DNA of 64,000 nucleotides from an uncultured Ardenticatenia bacterium (GCA_937127125.1 CAKZLO010000008.1:1-64000); one strand, 5' to 3'. Positions 14,058 to 24,704 are shown, numbered from the stretch's first letter. A program made the numbers and translations. The notes: a model not told the origin generated them from the sequence alone.

Positions 14058-15401
14058 ATGCGACTTCGTTCTATCCTGTGCATCCTGTTGCTCAGCAGCC
14101 TGCTGGGGACGTTACTCCCTTCTCTCGGTTTAGCCGCCCCACCCAAACAGGAACAAGAAGTGAGCTGTGCAGTGGAATATGTCGTGCAGTCGGGTGACCA
14201 GCTCGGTGCCATTGCGCAGCAGTACCTGGAGGACAGGCAGGCGTATCCTGCCATTGTCGTCGCCACCAATCGCCAGCATGCCCGTGATGCCTCTTTTGCC
14301 CAGATCGCTGATCCTGGCCGGCTGGCCGCCGGCGACAAACTCTGCATCCCTGACCTTGCGGATGTTCCGTCGCTCCTGTCGGCTGCTGAACGTCCCAGCG
14401 GCGTAGAGGTTGTGGACGCCTTGGGGCGCATCGTCCGCTTCGCCGAGCCGCCTCAGCGCATCGTGGCGGCGGGCAAGGCGGTGCGCTTCACGGTGGATGT
14501 GCTCTACCTGTTCCCTGAGGGCAGGGAACGCGTGGTGGCCATAGAAGGACGTACGCCCGAAATGGTGGAGTTCCTCTCGCTGGTCAACCCTGAGCTGATG
14601 CAGGTGCAGTTCTTGGAACGCAATGCCGGGCCGGAGCAGATTGCTGCGACCAATCCTGATGCCGTCGTGCTGAAGAGCTACCTGGCAGCCAGTCTGGGTG
14701 AGCCACTGGTGGCGCTTGGCCTCCCCGTGATCTATGTCGATCTAGAGACACCGCAGCAGTTCTACCAGGACCTGGTCACGCTGGGCCAGCTGTTCGGCAA
14801 TTCCCAACGTGCCGCCGAGGTGATCGACTTCCTGCGCCAGCGCGTTACCAAAGTGACCCAGGTTGTGCAGGACCTCCCAGAAGAGCAGAAGTTGGATGTC
14901 CTCGTTCTTCAGCATAGCACACAAGGAGAACAGGTGGCATTCAGCATTCCACCGGCAACCTGGATTCAGACCACCATGGTGGAGATGGCAGGCGGTCGAC
15001 CAGTCTGGCGCGAGGCGGCGCAGGGCGGTGGCTGGCAGGTTGTCAGTCTGGAACAGATTGCCGCGTGGAATCCAGATATCATCTGCATCGTCTCGTATTT
15101 TCAGGATCCTGAGGCGGTCGTCGCCGCCTTGCGCAGCGACCCACGCTGGCAGGCACTCGGCGCGGTGCAAGCCGGCAAGTTGTTCGCCTTCCCGGCCGAC
15201 TTCCTCACGTACAACTGGGATCAACCTGATACGCGCTGGGTTCTGGGACTGATGTGGCTGGCTAAGACTCTGCATCCCGATCGCTTCACCACTTTGGACA
15301 TCCGGGAGGAAATGTATCTCTTCTTTGAGGAGCTGTATGGGCTCGACCGAGCCACCATCGAGGCGAAAATCATGCCAGTCTTGCGAGGCGATATTCCTTG
15401 A
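14058..15401 (+). CDS. LysM-containing binding protein of a metal-chelate/cobalamin ABC importer
   Basis: A 447-residue exported solute-binding protein of the FecB/BtuF/TroA type (class III fold). A signal peptide (about residues 1-26, ending LGLAAPP) without a lipobox is followed by a LysM-like module (about 38-98: YVVQSGDQLGAIAQQYL ... GDKLCIP). The binding domain starts at VVDALGRIVRFAEPPQRIVAAG, the classic start of siderophore/B12 binding proteins. The LysM module could hold the protein to the cell wall in place of a lipid anchor. It is followed directly by the permease and ATPase genes (4-bp overlap, then 6 bp). The ligand, an iron chelate or a corrinoid, cannot be told from sequence. 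Confidence 0.85.
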   Translation: MRLRSILCILLLSSLLGTLLPSLGLAAPPKQEQEVSCAVEYVVQSGDQLGAIAQQYLEDRQAYPAIVVATNRQHARDASFAQIADPGRLAAGDKLCIPDLADVPSLLSAAERPSGVEVVDALGRIVRFAEPPQRIVAAGKAVRFTVDVLYLFPEGRERVVAIEGRTPEMVEFLSLVNPELMQVQFLERNAGPEQIAATNPDAVVLKSYLAASLGEPLVALGLPVIYVDLETPQQFYQDLVTLGQLFGNSQRAAEVIDFLRQRVTKVTQVVQDLPEEQKLDVLVLQHSTQGEQVAFSIPPATWIQTTMVEMAGGRPVWREAAQGGGWQVVSLEQIAAWNPDIICIVSYFQDPEAVVAALRSDPRWQALGAVQAGKLFAFPADFLTYNWDQPDTRWVLGLMWLAKTLHPDRFTTLDIREEMYLFFEELYGLDRATIEAKIMPVLRGDIP

Positions 15402-16417
15402 GCGCTTCCTACAACGATTATAATCATCGCATAGCCAGACAGCTGCGCTATCTGGTTATTGCGCTCATATGTGTGCTGGTCATCTCGACGTTGTGGGGAC
15501 GTTATCCAGTGCCCTCACTTGCGTTGCCTGACGCGTTGTGGCATGACCCGCTGGCGCAGCGCCTCATTGTCACGCTGCGCCTGCCGCGCGTGCTGATGGC
15601 CTGTCTCCTGGGCATGGGACTGGCCGCCTCCGGCAGCACGCTGCAGATGATCTTCCGCAATCCGCTGGTCGAACCTGGCTTCTTGGGCGTCTCGCAGGGG
15701 GCTGCTTTTGGGGCGGCGTGTGCCATCATGGTATTGGGCGCGGTGCCGTTTGCCGTACAGGGTCTGGCGCTCTTTTTCGCCGGCCTGGGGGTGGTGCTCT
15801 CGTATCTGCTGGCGCGGCACATTCGCTTTGGGGGATGGGTGTTGCGGCTGGTGTTGAGCGGCATTGCCATCTCGGCGCTGTTTGCGTCCGGGGTGGGGGT
15901 GCTCAAGTACATGGCCGACCCGTTGACCCAGCTGCCCGAGATCGTCTTCTGGATGCTTGGCGGCCTGTACGCCACGACCTGGTCGAAGTTGTTGACCGTT
16001 TTGCCCGTCGCAGTGCCCAGCCTGGTGGTGATCTTGCTGATGCGTTGGCGGCTCAACCTGCTCTCAATGGGTGAACAGACCGCTTTCTCGCTGGGCGCAG
16101 CCACCACGCGTGAGCGCGCGTTTGTCCTGGCAGCAGCGGTGGGTGCTACCGCAGCCGTCGTGTCGGTCTCTGGTGTGGTGGGCTGGGTCGGCCTGATCGT
16201 CCCACATCTGGCGCGGCGCCTTGCCGGCAGCGATGCTCAAAGGTCGTTGCCAGCAGCACTGCTGATGGGGGGCATCTTCGCTCTCGTCTGTGATAATCTC
16301 GCGCGTACACTATTGGCCGGAGAGATTCCCTTGGGTACGTTGACCTCGCTGTTCGGCGCCGGTCTCTTCATTGTCTTGATGACCACCGCCAATCCGTGGT
16401 TGCGCGGAGCGCATTGA
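15398..16417 (+). CDS. FecCD-type ABC permease
   Basis: A 339-residue permease of the FecCD/BtuC family with about ten membrane helices. Family marks include LPRVLMACLLGMGLAASGSTLQ (N-terminal), NPLVEPGFLGVSQGAAFGA, and near the C-terminus GVVGWVGLIVPHLARRLAG, the ATPase-contact loop. It forms a homodimeric channel. The TTG start overlaps the preceding stop codon (TTGA), implying coupled translation. The first 25 residues are polar and unusual for the family, but I see no better start. Confidence 0.93.
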   Translation: MSASYNDYNHRIARQLRYLVIALICVLVISTLWGRYPVPSLALPDALWHDPLAQRLIVTLRLPRVLMACLLGMGLAASGSTLQMIFRNPLVEPGFLGVSQGAAFGAACAIMVLGAVPFAVQGLALFFAGLGVVLSYLLARHIRFGGWVLRLVLSGIAISALFASGVGVLKYMADPLTQLPEIVFWMLGGLYATTWSKLLTVLPVAVPSLVVILLMRWRLNLLSMGEQTAFSLGAATTRERAFVLAAAVGATAAVVSVSGVVGWVGLIVPHLARRLAGSDAQRSLPAALLMGGIFALVCDNLARTLLAGEIPLGTLTSLFGAGLFIVLMTTANPWLRGAH

Positions 16418-16423
16418 ACCGTC

Positions 16424-17203
16424 GTGGACGCAATTGTCTTACTCGATCACGTGCATTTCGCCTATCGCGGCAACGCCCAGCCTGTGTTCAGCGACCTTGA
16501 TCTGGCGATCCCGAATGGCGCATTTGCGGCCGTGTTGGGCCCCAATGGCACGGGCAAGACCACCTTGCTGCATCTCATTTTGGGGTATCGGCGCCCGCAA
16601 CGCGGCCGCGTTCAGCTGGCCGGCAGGCCGCAGGAAACGTACACACGGCGTGAGATGAGCCGCCTGGTAGGATTGGTGCCGCAGGACGAAGCCATCACCT
16701 TCGAGTTCAGCGTCCTCGAGTATGTCCTTCTGGGGCGTGCTCCCTACGTCGGTCCGCTCGACATGCCCACGGATCGGGATGTTCAGATTGCCGTGGAAGC
16801 ACTTGAGACGGTCGGCGTTGCCCATCTGGGTAGCCGCTCGATCATGGCGCTGAGCGGTGGAGAGCGCCAGCTGGTGCTCATCGCGCGCGCACTAGCCCAG
16901 CAACCTCGCATCCTGTTGCTGGATGAGCCCACCGCCCACCTGGACCTGAGCAACCGCAATCGCGTTCTGCGCGTGCTGCGCATCTTGAACCGGCGAGGCA
17001 CCACCATCGTGATGACCACCCACGATCCAGTTGCGGCTGCGGCGGTGGCCGACTTTGTCGTCCTGATGCGCGATGGCAGAGCCGTCGCCGCGGGACGGCC
17101 CGAGGATGTTTTTACCGCGGAAACGTTGAGCGCCACATATGGCGTGCCAGTGCAGGTGCTGCGTCTGGATGAACAGCTGATCGCGTACCATCCGCTGGAC
17201 TAG
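16424..17203 (+). CDS. ABC transporter ATPase of the chelate importer
   Basis: A 259-residue ATPase. Walker A is GPNGTGKTTLL (about residues 38-48), the Q-loop is in GLVPQDEAITFEFSV, the signature is LSGGERQL, Walker B is RILLLDEPTAHLD, and the switch His is in TTHDP. The EYVLLGRAPYVG segment after the Q-loop is typical of FecE/BtuD/FhuC proteins. The GTG start lies 6 bp after the permease stop. It powers import of the same ligand as the binding protein and permease just upstream. Confidence 0.95.
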   Translation: MDAIVLLDHVHFAYRGNAQPVFSDLDLAIPNGAFAAVLGPNGTGKTTLLHLILGYRRPQRGRVQLAGRPQETYTRREMSRLVGLVPQDEAITFEFSVLEYVLLGRAPYVGPLDMPTDRDVQIAVEALETVGVAHLGSRSIMALSGGERQLVLIARALAQQPRILLLDEPTAHLDLSNRNRVLRVLRILNRRGTTIVMTTHDPVAAAAVADFVVLMRDGRAVAAGRPEDVFTAETLSATYGVPVQVLRLDEQLIAYHPLD

Positions 17204-17399
17204 TTTGTCTTCCCCACACGTGCGTGCCGGCTGGACCCTCGAGATGGTTTTGACATAAAATGGAAGTTGTCATTGGCGCACCGGCGATCCCGGCATGGCC
17301 GTCAGATAGTTGCACTGGCGCAATTGACGCATTAGTGTTATAGTTAAGCAGAGTGTGGCAACGACAATCAGGTTGTTCCGGAGGGAACGGGAGGACAGC

Positions 17400-19091
17400 A
17401 TGCCTGCCCCACGTGACCCTACGCCCGAAGAGCATGTCGAAGTCGTGCGCGCCCTGGAGGCGATGAGGCCGCCGCTGCCACTGAGCCCCAGCGAGATGAT
17501 CCGCTGGGCCAGGCGTGCCAAAATGCTGGAAGTGCCGCAAGGCCAGACGCTCATGACCCAGGGGAGCGCACCCGATTACCTCTACCTGCTGATTTCCGGA
17601 CAGCTGCGCGCGCTGGACACTTCCGGTGACCAGCCGAGGCTGCTCAACTATGTCGGAGCACCCGCGTTTGTCGGCGAGTGGGGCGTATTGCATCACACCG
17701 AGCGCACGGCGACGGTGGATGTCATTTCTGATGCCAGGCTGGCGTGCTGGTCTGAGGAGGAAGCTAATCGCCTCTTGCGGGGTAACGGGGCGATGCGCGC
17801 CTATCTGACAGGGCTCTACGCGCGCTACACCGAGCGGGCAGGCCAGCAATTTCCGGGCAAACATTGGGACGAGACTGTGGTGTTTCGCGGTCGGAGGCAT
17901 GTGGCGCGGCTCGTGGGCGCGCTGATATTTCCGTTCTTCCTGTTCATGGGCGGGCTCGCATTGTGGCTGGTTTCTGGTGTGATGTGGGCGCCGTCTTTCT
18001 CGGTCGATCTGGTGAGCATGGGGCTTATCCTGGCAGGGTTGGCCTGGGGTGCATTCAGTTTCTTCGAATGGGCGAACGATGAGTATATTGTCACCAGCCA
18101 GCGGGTGATTCACATTGAACAGTGGCTGCTCTACGGCGAGCAAATGGACGCGGCACCTCTGGAACGCGTCCAGGACGTCACGGTGACGACCACCAGCCTG
18201 TTTCAGCGCCTGCTCGACTACAGCGACATGTACATCAAGACGGCCGGCGCCGGGGTGATCGAGTTCTCAGGCATACGCCATGCCGAACAGGTTAAGGAAC
18301 TCATTTTCCAGGAACAGGCCAGAGAGCGCGAACGTCGTTTTGCTGAGGACAGGGCCATGGTTCGGGCTGCGCTGAAGCAAAGTATGTACCCGGCAGGGTT
18401 GAACGGTCAACCCGGGCGTGCAGCGAATGCGTCGTCTTTGTCGGTTGGGACGTCGGGTTATGCCTCAGACGTGGTGCACATCCGTCGCCTGCCCCCGGTG
18501 ATCGGATACCTCTACCCGCGCCTGAAGATTATGGAGAATAACTCGATTACCTGGCGCAAGCACTGGTTCATCCTGATGCGTAAGGTGTTCCCCCCTGTGC
18601 TCGCGCTGAACGGGACGCTGGCCACGCTTATCGTGTTCCTCGTGCTTCGAGCGCCCATCCATTATCTGGCTATGTCGGCTGCAGGTGCTGCGGTGGCGTT
18701 TGTCTGGTATCTTTGGCGGTATGACGACTGGTATCGAGATGTTTACATCATCAGGGGCGATCGCATCATCGATGTTAAGAGCAGCGGCTTCAGACTGCGT
18801 GGAGAGGAACGTCGGGAAACAACGTTTGACAAGATCCAGAATGTGAACTATGCCATTCCTACCTTCTGGCATCGCCTGATCAACATGGGCAATGTGGTTA
18901 TCGAGACGGCGGGCACGGAGAGAACGCTCAACTTCAACTCTGTGTTTGACCCCAGCGGTGTGCAACAGGAAGTGTTCGATCGCTGGCACGCCTATCACGA
19001 AGAACGACGACGCCGTGAGCAGGAACTACAAAGGCAGCAGCTGGCAGGGTGGTTTGGCGAGTATCATCTGCTCCAATCGCAGCTGGACTAG
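17400..19091 (+). CDS. Cyclic-nucleotide-binding domain protein with two bPH2 domains
   Basis: A 563-residue membrane protein with a rare layout. Residues about 30-140 form a CRP-like cyclic-nucleotide-binding fold ([25 protein letters not shown] ... [19 protein letters not shown]). Then come two repeats of a pair of membrane helices plus a bacterial PH domain (bPH2/DUF304). The first has [15 protein letters not shown]...ERVQDVTV...AGVIEFSGI; the second has [15 protein letters not shown]...DKIQNVNY...LNFNSVFDP. The C-terminus is a short charged coil. The CNB part retains a nucleotide-pocket-like FVGEWG...RTATV stretch. It may couple nucleotide or lipid sensing to the membrane; the function is unknown. 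ATG 17400 has GGGAGG 5 bp upstream. purA follows 49 bp downstream. Confidence 0.82.
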   Translation: MPAPRDPTPEEHVEVVRALEAMRPPLPLSPSEMIRWARRAKMLEVPQGQTLMTQGSAPDYLYLLISGQLRALDTSGDQPRLLNYVGAPAFVGEWGVLHHTERTATVDVISDARLACWSEEEANRLLRGNGAMRAYLTGLYARYTERAGQQFPGKHWDETVVFRGRRHVARLVGALIFPFFLFMGGLALWLVSGVMWAPSFSVDLVSMGLILAGLAWGAFSFFEWANDEYIVTSQRVIHIEQWLLYGEQMDAAPLERVQDVTVTTTSLFQRLLDYSDMYIKTAGAGVIEFSGIRHAEQVKELIFQEQARERERRFAEDRAMVRAALKQSMYPAGLNGQPGRAANASSLSVGTSGYASDVVHIRRLPPVIGYLYPRLKIMENNSITWRKHWFILMRKVFPPVLALNGTLATLIVFLVLRAPIHYLAMSAAGAAVAFVWYLWRYDDWYRDVYIIRGDRIIDVKSSGFRLRGEERRETTFDKIQNVNYAIPTFWHRLINMGNVVIETAGTERTLNFNSVFDPSGVQQEVFDRWHAYHEERRRREQELQRQQLAGWFGEYHLLQSQLD

Positions 19092-19140
19092 CTGTGCTGG
19101 TGTGAGCAAGTCTGTTTCGGGGGTAAGAAAGGGGGATTTG

Positions 19141-20442
19141 ATGCCGGTCATTGCGATTGTGGGATCTCAATGGGGAGATGAAGGCAAAGGACGGGTGGTA
19201 GACTACCTGGCGGCTACAGGTGGACGCAACGGTGGGCCAGCGGATATGGTGATTCGCTACCAAGGGGGAGACAACGCCGGGCACACTGTGGTCAACGCGC
19301 TGGGCGAATTCAGATTGCATCTGGTGCCTTCGGGCATCTTCACTCCGCGGACGCGCTGTCTAATCGGCACGGGTTGCGTGGTCAATCCCGAAACCCTGAT
19401 CGAGGAGATGGACAGCCTGATCGCGGTGGGGCTTTCCCTGGATAATTTGTATATTTCCAGCCGTGCCCACCTGACACTGCCCTACCATCGTCAGCTTGAC
19501 ACCCTCGAGGAACGCGCCCGAGGAGGCAAGGCGCTGGGCACCACCCAAAGGGGCATCGGTCCGACCTATAGCGATAAGGCAGCGCGTTGGGGACTGCGCG
19601 TAGGGGAGCTCTTGCGACCGGATCGCCTGCGCGATCGTCTGGCTGTCTGTCTGGAGCGTAAGAATCCGCTGATTCGTTCGTTGGGGGGAGAGCCCGTTAA
19701 CCTCGAAGCCATGATGGAGCGGTGTCTTGCCTGGCGCGATCGCCTGGCACCGTACATTGTGGACACCGTGCCGCTCACCCGCGCCGCGCTGGAGACGGAT
19801 CAGACTATCCTGCTGGAGGGCCAGCTGGGTGTGATGCGTGATCTCGATTGGGGTGCCTATCCCTATGTGACCTCGTCCAATCCTCTTGCTTCCTATGGAC
19901 CTGTGGGTGCTGGCTTGCCGGCGCGCGCAATCGATCGGGTGATTGGGGTGGTGAAAGCATACGTGACGGCAGTTGGTGCGGGCCCGCTGCCCACAGAGCT
20001 GCACGGCGAAGTGGGCGAGACGTTGCGCCGGATTGGCAATGAGTATGGCGCAACCACCGGGCGCCCACGTCGCTGCGGTTGGTTAGATGCCGTGGCCCTC
20101 AAATATGCCCACTGGCTCAATGGGTTCACCGATCTGGTGATCACCAAACTGGATGTGCTCGACGGCTTCCCGGAGATAAAAATCTGTGTGGCATATCGCC
20201 TGCCCTCGGGAGAGGAGACCGACCATATGCCAGACCCGTCTACCCTGGACGAAGTTGAGCCCATCTATGAGACGTGGCCGGGCTGGCAGTGCGAGACAGG
20301 CAGCGTGCGCAGCTGGGAGGATTTGCCTCTGGCGGCACGCCGCTACGTGCAGCGTGTCGAAGAGCTAGTTGGTGTGCCTGTCCGATGGATTTCGGTGGGT
20401 AAAGAGCGTGAAGCCATCATCGCGGTGAACCCAGGCCTGTGA
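19141..20442 (+). CDS. purA: Adenylosuccinate synthetase
   Basis: 433 residues; joins IMP and aspartate using GTP in AMP synthesis. Visible are the P-loop [16 protein letters not shown], the catalytic-His segment [54 protein letters not shown] and TKLDVLDGF. One region differs from the usual FEGAQGTLLDxDxGTYP: here it reads [18 protein letters not shown], and TxxGxGLGP is replaced by [10 protein letters not shown]. This suggests a divergent subfamily. ATG 19141 gives the canonical N-terminus with GGGGG 5 bp upstream. The stop overlaps the deoB start (GTGA), so the two purine/nucleoside genes are coupled. Confidence 0.94.
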   Translation: MPVIAIVGSQWGDEGKGRVVDYLAATGGRNGGPADMVIRYQGGDNAGHTVVNALGEFRLHLVPSGIFTPRTRCLIGTGCVVNPETLIEEMDSLIAVGLSLDNLYISSRAHLTLPYHRQLDTLEERARGGKALGTTQRGIGPTYSDKAARWGLRVGELLRPDRLRDRLAVCLERKNPLIRSLGGEPVNLEAMMERCLAWRDRLAPYIVDTVPLTRAALETDQTILLEGQLGVMRDLDWGAYPYVTSSNPLASYGPVGAGLPARAIDRVIGVVKAYVTAVGAGPLPTELHGEVGETLRRIGNEYGATTGRPRRCGWLDAVALKYAHWLNGFTDLVITKLDVLDGFPEIKICVAYRLPSGEETDHMPDPSTLDEVEPIYETWPGWQCETGSVRSWEDLPLAARRYVQRVEELVGVPVRWISVGKEREAIIAVNPGL

Positions 20443-21626
20443 AAGAAAGGCCCCCTTACCAGCGCGTCATCCTCATTGTGCTCGATAGTGTGGGATGTGG
20501 CGATGCACCGGATGCCGCTGCCTATGGCGACACAGGATCGAACACCCTAGCCAACACGGCCCGCGCCGTCGGGGGGTTGCACCTGCCCCATCTGGAGCGT
20601 CTTGGGTTGGGCCATCTCACAGCGATCGAGGGCGTGCCGCCCCATCCTGCGCCTGAGGGATGCTTCGGTCGTCTGACCGAGATCTCAGCCGGCAAGGACA
20701 CCACCACTGGTCACTGGGAGCTGGCCGGGTTACCCCTGCTCAAACCCTTCCCCACCTATCCCGAGGGATTTCCGGCAGACCTGATCGCCGACTTTGAGCG
20801 ACGCATTGGCCGCTGTGTATTGGGCAATTATCCGGCTTCCGGCACGGCCATCATCGAGCAGCTCGGGGCCCAGCATATGCGCACTGGCTGCCCGATTGTG
20901 TACACCAGCGCGGACAGCGTTTTCCAGATTGCTGCGCACGAGGAGATCATCCCGGTTGAGGAGCTCTACCATATGTGTCAGATCGCGCGCGAACTGCTCA
21001 CTGGCGATCACGCGGTGGCGCGTGTGATTGCACGGCCGTTTCTCGGGCAGCCCGGCAACTTCCAGCGGACGGAGCGTCGCAAAGATTTCTCGCTGCCTCC
21101 ACCGGGGGATACAATCTTGGATGTGCTCAAGGCAGCTGGCAAATCCGTCATCGGGATAGGCAAAATCGAGGATATCTTCGCCTACCGCGGCCTCACTCAC
21201 AGTCTGCATACTACCAACAATGTGGATGGGGTGGATGCTATCCTGCGCCTGATGGCTCAGCCAGACGCTGGACTCATTTTCGCTAATCTGGTGGACTTCG
21301 ATATGCTCTACGGCCATCGTAACGATCCCCATGGCTACGCGCAGGCGCTGGAACAGTTTGACGCACGCCTGCCCGCGCTCGAGGCAGGATTGCGCGACGG
21401 GGACATCTTGATGCTCACAGCCGACCACGGCAACGACCCCACCACGCCCAGCACGGATCACTCGCGTGAGCGGGTACCCATCTTAGTAACGGGGCCACGC
21501 GTGCGCCGTGGGGTATTCTTGGGCACGCGGGACAGCTTTGCGGACGTGGCTGCTACTGTGGCCGAGCTGCTGAACGTGGAGTGGAATAGCGCTGGGGAGA
21601 GCTTTGCCTCACTGATCGCGCTTTGA
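20439..21626 (+). CDS. deoB: Phosphopentomutase
   Basis: 395 residues, close to the usual length of about 400. It interconverts (deoxy)ribose 1- and 5-phosphate, linking nucleoside breakdown to the pentose pathway. Alkaline-phosphatase-superfamily metal sites are visible: [20 protein letters not shown] at the N-terminus with the SNTLANTAR nucleophile Thr region, and [26 protein letters not shown] near the C-terminus. The [12 protein letters not shown] and [15 protein letters not shown] motifs are diagnostic of DeoB. The GTG start overlaps the purA stop. Its 3' end overlaps the convergent hisI gene by 18 bp. Confidence 0.96.
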   Translation: MKERPPYQRVILIVLDSVGCGDAPDAAAYGDTGSNTLANTARAVGGLHLPHLERLGLGHLTAIEGVPPHPAPEGCFGRLTEISAGKDTTTGHWELAGLPLLKPFPTYPEGFPADLIADFERRIGRCVLGNYPASGTAIIEQLGAQHMRTGCPIVYTSADSVFQIAAHEEIIPVEELYHMCQIARELLTGDHAVARVIARPFLGQPGNFQRTERRKDFSLPPPGDTILDVLKAAGKSVIGIGKIEDIFAYRGLTHSLHTTNNVDGVDAILRLMAQPDAGLIFANLVDFDMLYGHRNDPHGYAQALEQFDARLPALEAGLRDGDILMLTADHGNDPTTPSTDHSRERVPILVTGPRVRRGVFLGTRDSFADVAATVAELLNVEWNSAGESFASLIAL

Positions 21627-21944
21627 GGCGAGAGAACGGAAGAAACAGCTACGCTGTCCGGTGTGGCACGCCGGCCCGGCAGGCACCACGCGCACCAGGA
21701 GTGCGTCTCCGTCGCAATCGTAACACACTTCTACCACACGCTGTGTATTGCCACTGGTGGCACCTTTGTGCCAGAGCTGACGTCGGCTGCGGCTCCAAAA
21801 CCATGTTTCTCCCGTCTCTATGGTCCGCTGGAGCGCTTCGCGGTTCATATAGGCGAGCATCAGCACTTCGCCTGTTTGGGCATCCTGGACGATCGCCGGG
21901 ATCAACCCATTTTGGTCAAACGTGAGCTCGTCGAGAGGGGTCAT
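21609..21944 (-). CDS. hisI: Phosphoribosyl-AMP cyclohydrolase
   Basis: A monofunctional HisI of about 111 residues (step 3 of histidine synthesis), without a fused HisE domain. Marks are [46 protein letters not shown], the zinc-binding [11 protein letters not shown] and [18 protein letters not shown] 21944 overlaps the hisF stop (ATGA); a GTG 12 bp upstream (21956) is the alternative. It is the last gene of the his operon and converges on deoB with overlapping ends and no room for a terminator. Confidence 0.95.
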   Translation of the reverse strand: MTPLDELTFDQNGLIPAIVQDAQTGEVLMLAYMNREALQRTIETGETWFWSRSRRQLWHKGATSGNTQRVVEVCYDCDGDALLVRVVPAGPACHTGQRSCFFRSLASKRDQ

Positions 21945-22708
21945 CGTCTCACCCACACCCCGCGCTCTGCCAGAAAGTCCTTCACCTGCGCGATGGACAG
22001 CGTGCGGAAGTGGAACAGGCTTGCCACCAGAGCGGCATCGGCGCCGCCTTCGGTCAGTACGTCGTAAAAGTGTTGCAGGGTGCCAGCGCCCCCGCTGGCG
22101 ATCACGGGAATGCTGACCGCATCGGCCACAGCGCGTGTGAGCTCGATGTCGTAGCCGGCCTGTGTCCCATCGCGATCCATGCTAGTCAACAAGATTTCCC
22201 CGGCACCGCGCCGCTCACATTCGATCGCCCATTCGATGGCGTCCAGGCCGGTGCGCCTGCGTCCACCGTGGGTGGTGGTTTCCCACTCTACGTAGGGCGT
22301 GTCCAGTCGGCGGCGCGCATCGATGGCGACCACGATGGCGTTGCTGCCGAATGCGCGTGCGCCGCGGGTGATCAGGTCGGGATCACGCACGGCGGCTGTG
22401 TTGATGCTCACCTTGTCGGCGCCCGTGGATATGATGGCACGCATATCATCCACGCTGGCGATCCCACCACCAACGGTGAAGGGTATGAAGATTCTCTCGG
22501 CCACGCGACGGGCCATTTCGAGCGTCAGCCCGCGCTGCTCGTGGCTGGCGGTGATGTCCAGGAAGACCAGCTCGTCGGCGCCCTCTTCGCCGTAGACCTG
22601 CGCCTGCTCGACCGGATCGCCCGCGTCGCGCAGTCGCACAAACTGCACCCCTTTGACCACGCGGCCATCTTTGACATCCAAACATGGGATAATTCGCTTT
22701 GCCAGCAT
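21941..22708 (-). CDS. hisF: Imidazole glycerol phosphate synthase, cyclase subunit
   Basis: A 255-residue (beta/alpha)8 barrel that uses ammonia from HisH to form imidazole glycerol phosphate and AICAR. Catalytic Asp residues are in [15 protein letters not shown] (residue 11) and VVAIDARR (about 130). Phosphate-binding GGGIAS and [11 protein letters not shown] are present. It lies 4 bp after hisA and overlaps hisI. Confidence 0.97.
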   Translation of the reverse strand: MLAKRIIPCLDVKDGRVVKGVQFVRLRDAGDPVEQAQVYGEEGADELVFLDITASHEQRGLTLEMARRVAERIFIPFTVGGGIASVDDMRAIISTGADKVSINTAAVRDPDLITRGARAFGSNAIVVAIDARRRLDTPYVEWETTTHGGRRRTGLDAIEWAIECERRGAGEILLTSMDRDGTQAGYDIELTRAVADAVSIPVIASGGAGTLQHFYDVLTEGGADAALVASLFHFRTLSIAQVKDFLAERGVWVRR

Positions 22709-22712
22709 TGCA

Positions 22713-23459
22713 CTACTCTCCGGATGAACGCGCTACGGCGAGCGCTTCCCGCAAGGTAATCTGACCCGTGTAAAGCGCTCGGCCAATGATGACGCCCTCC
22801 ACGCCTGCCCACTCCACCTGCCTGACACGTCGCACATCCTCCAGCGAGGCCACGCCGCCCGAGGCGATGACTTTCAGGCCTGTCGCCTGAGCCAGCTCCA
22901 CACACGCCATCACGTTCATGCCGCTCAGCATGCCATCGCGTCCTATGTCAGTATACACCAGGCGCAAGATCCCTGCTTCCTGTAGGCGCCGGGCCAGTTC
23001 CAGTGGGGTCAGGTGGCTGGTCACCCGCCAGCCGTGTGTGGCAACCTGTCCCTCGCGCACATCGAGGGCGACGGCGATGCGTTCGGCACCGAACTGACGG
23101 ACAGCTTGATCCATCACCTCGGGTGTCGCAATCGCGGCTGTGCCCAACACCACACGTTGAATTCCTAACTCGAGAGCTCTCTCAATGTCGTCCAGCGAGC
23201 GCAATCCGCCTCCCAGCTGCACCGGTATCGTGATGGTGCTGAGAATACCACGCAGCGCCGTCAGATTGGCACCTGCCGCCTCGGTGTCGCCGAATGCGCC
23301 ATCCAGATTCACAATGTGCAACCATTCTGCACCCTCCTCTTGCCACCGCAGAGCAGTAACGATGGGATCTTCGCTGAAGACGGTTTCCGCCTGCGGGTCA
23401 CCCTGTATCAGGCGTACACACCGACCGCGGCGCAGGTCAATCGCGGGATAGATGATCAC
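22713..23459 (-). CDS. hisA: ProFAR isomerase
   Basis: A 248-residue barrel that isomerises ProFAR to PRFAR. Catalytic Asp in [17 protein letters not shown] (residue 8) and the second acid/Thr pair in [15 protein letters not shown] and [13 protein letters not shown]. Phosphate loops are LGGGLRS and ASGGVAS. The start overlaps the hisH gene by 23 bp. Confidence 0.97.
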   Translation of the reverse strand: MIIYPAIDLRRGRCVRLIQGDPQAETVFSEDPIVTALRWQEEGAEWLHIVNLDGAFGDTEAAGANLTALRGILSTITIPVQLGGGLRSLDDIERALELGIQRVVLGTAAIATPEVMDQAVRQFGAERIAVALDVREGQVATHGWRVTSHLTPLELARRLQEAGILRLVYTDIGRDGMLSGMNVMACVELAQATGLKVIASGGVASLEDVRRVRQVEWAGVEGVIIGRALYTGQITLREALAVARSSGE

Positions 23460-24075
23460 CGAGGTACTCCAGGAAATTGCGCAGAATGGTCAGCCCCACG
23501 CGATGGCTCTTTTCGGGGTGAAACTGCACAGCCCACACATTGTCCTTTGCCACAACGGAAGGGAAGTCTTCTCCATAATCTGTGGTTGCGATCACGATAG
23601 TTTCGTCATTGGTGACGGCGTGATAGGAGTGGGCAAAATACACAAACGCGCCGTCCGGCACATCTGCCAGTAATGGGTGAGCGCGACGCTGATGCAGCTG
23701 GTTCCACCCCATGTGTGGCACGGTGAGGGATCGGGGAAAACGGACAATCCGACCCGGGAAAATGCCCAGCCCGCGGTGCCATCCCATCTCTTCACTTTCT
23801 TCGAACAGGAGCTGCAATCCCACGCAGATGCCGAGAAACGGACGACCGTTCTGAATGGCCTGGCGGATCGCTTCGTCCATCCCGTGCTGCTGCAGACCTT
23901 GCATGCCATCGCCAAACGCACCCACACCGGGCAACACCACCGCGTCGGCGCGTAGGACAGCCTCGGGATCGTGGGTGATCTGAGGGGTGACACCCAGGAA
24001 CTCGAACGCCTTCTGCACGCTGCGCAGGTTGCCGATACCGGCATCAATGATTGCGATCGGAGCTCTTTCAGACAT
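23437..24075 (-). CDS. hisH: Imidazole glycerol phosphate synthase, glutaminase subunit
   Basis: A 212-residue class I glutamine amidotransferase that feeds ammonia to HisF. The nucleophile Cys is in LGICVGLQLL (usual form GICLGMQ), and the catalytic His-Glu pair is in VQFHPEKS. The oxyanion region LPGVGAFGDGM is intact. It lies 15 bp after hisB and overlaps hisA. Confidence 0.97.
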   Translation of the reverse strand: MSERAPIAIIDAGIGNLRSVQKAFEFLGVTPQITHDPEAVLRADAVVLPGVGAFGDGMQGLQQHGMDEAIRQAIQNGRPFLGICVGLQLLFEESEEMGWHRGLGIFPGRIVRFPRSLTVPHMGWNQLHQRRAHPLLADVPDGAFVYFAHSYHAVTNDETIVIATTDYGEDFPSVVAKDNVWAVQFHPEKSHRVGLTILRNFLEYLGDHLSRD

Positions 24076-24090
24076 AGTGTGTGGCAGCGC

Positions 24091-24687
24091 TCACGTTTCG
24101 ATGAGTCGTTTGGTGCTGGGTATCTCCCCAGCTAAAGTGCTATCCGGGCGCGTCGCCTGATGCAGAGCGCGCGCCAGTGCTTTGAAAAGTGCCTCTGCGC
24201 GATGATGGTCGTCCGCACCCGCGAGCAGCTGCGCGTGCAGGTTGATGCGACTCTCGGCCGCGAGGGACTGGAAGAAATGACCCACCAGACTGGTCGCCAT
24301 GGTGCCGACGCGGTCCGTGTTGAACGTTGCCTCGAAGGCGCAATAACCTCGTCCCCCGATGTCGACTGCCACCAATGCCAGCGCCTCGTCCATCGGCACG
24401 ATGGCATGCCCCATGCGTGCGATGCCGGAACGGTCACCCAGCGCGTTACTCAGCGCGCGTCCCAGTGTGATCGCTACATCTTCTACCGTATGGTGCTCGT
24501 CGACCTGCAAGTCGCCGGTGGCTTCCAGCTCCAGATCGAAGCGTGCGTGGCGCGCCAGGGCATTTAGCATATGGTCCAGGAAGCCTACCCCAGTACTGAC
24601 GTCCGCGTGTCCCCGCCCATCCAGGTTCAGCTGCACCTCAACACGTGTTTCGGCGGTCTCGCGGCAGACTTTCACCATACGGCTCAT
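24091..24687 (-). CDS. hisB: Imidazoleglycerol-phosphate dehydratase
   Basis: A 198-residue monofunctional dehydratase (no phosphatase domain). The paired metal motifs are DEHHTVEDVAI and DDHHRAEALFK, with GFLDHMLNALARHARFDL at the N-terminus. It lies 17 bp after hisC. Confidence 0.97.
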   Translation of the reverse strand: MSRMVKVCRETAETRVEVQLNLDGRGHADVSTGVGFLDHMLNALARHARFDLELEATGDLQVDEHHTVEDVAITLGRALSNALGDRSGIARMGHAIVPMDEALALVAVDIGGRGYCAFEATFNTDRVGTMATSLVGHFFQSLAAESRINLHAQLLAGADDHHRAEALFKALARALHQATRPDSTLAGEIPSTKRLIET

Positions 24688-24704
24688 ATAATTCTTCTCC
24701 TATA

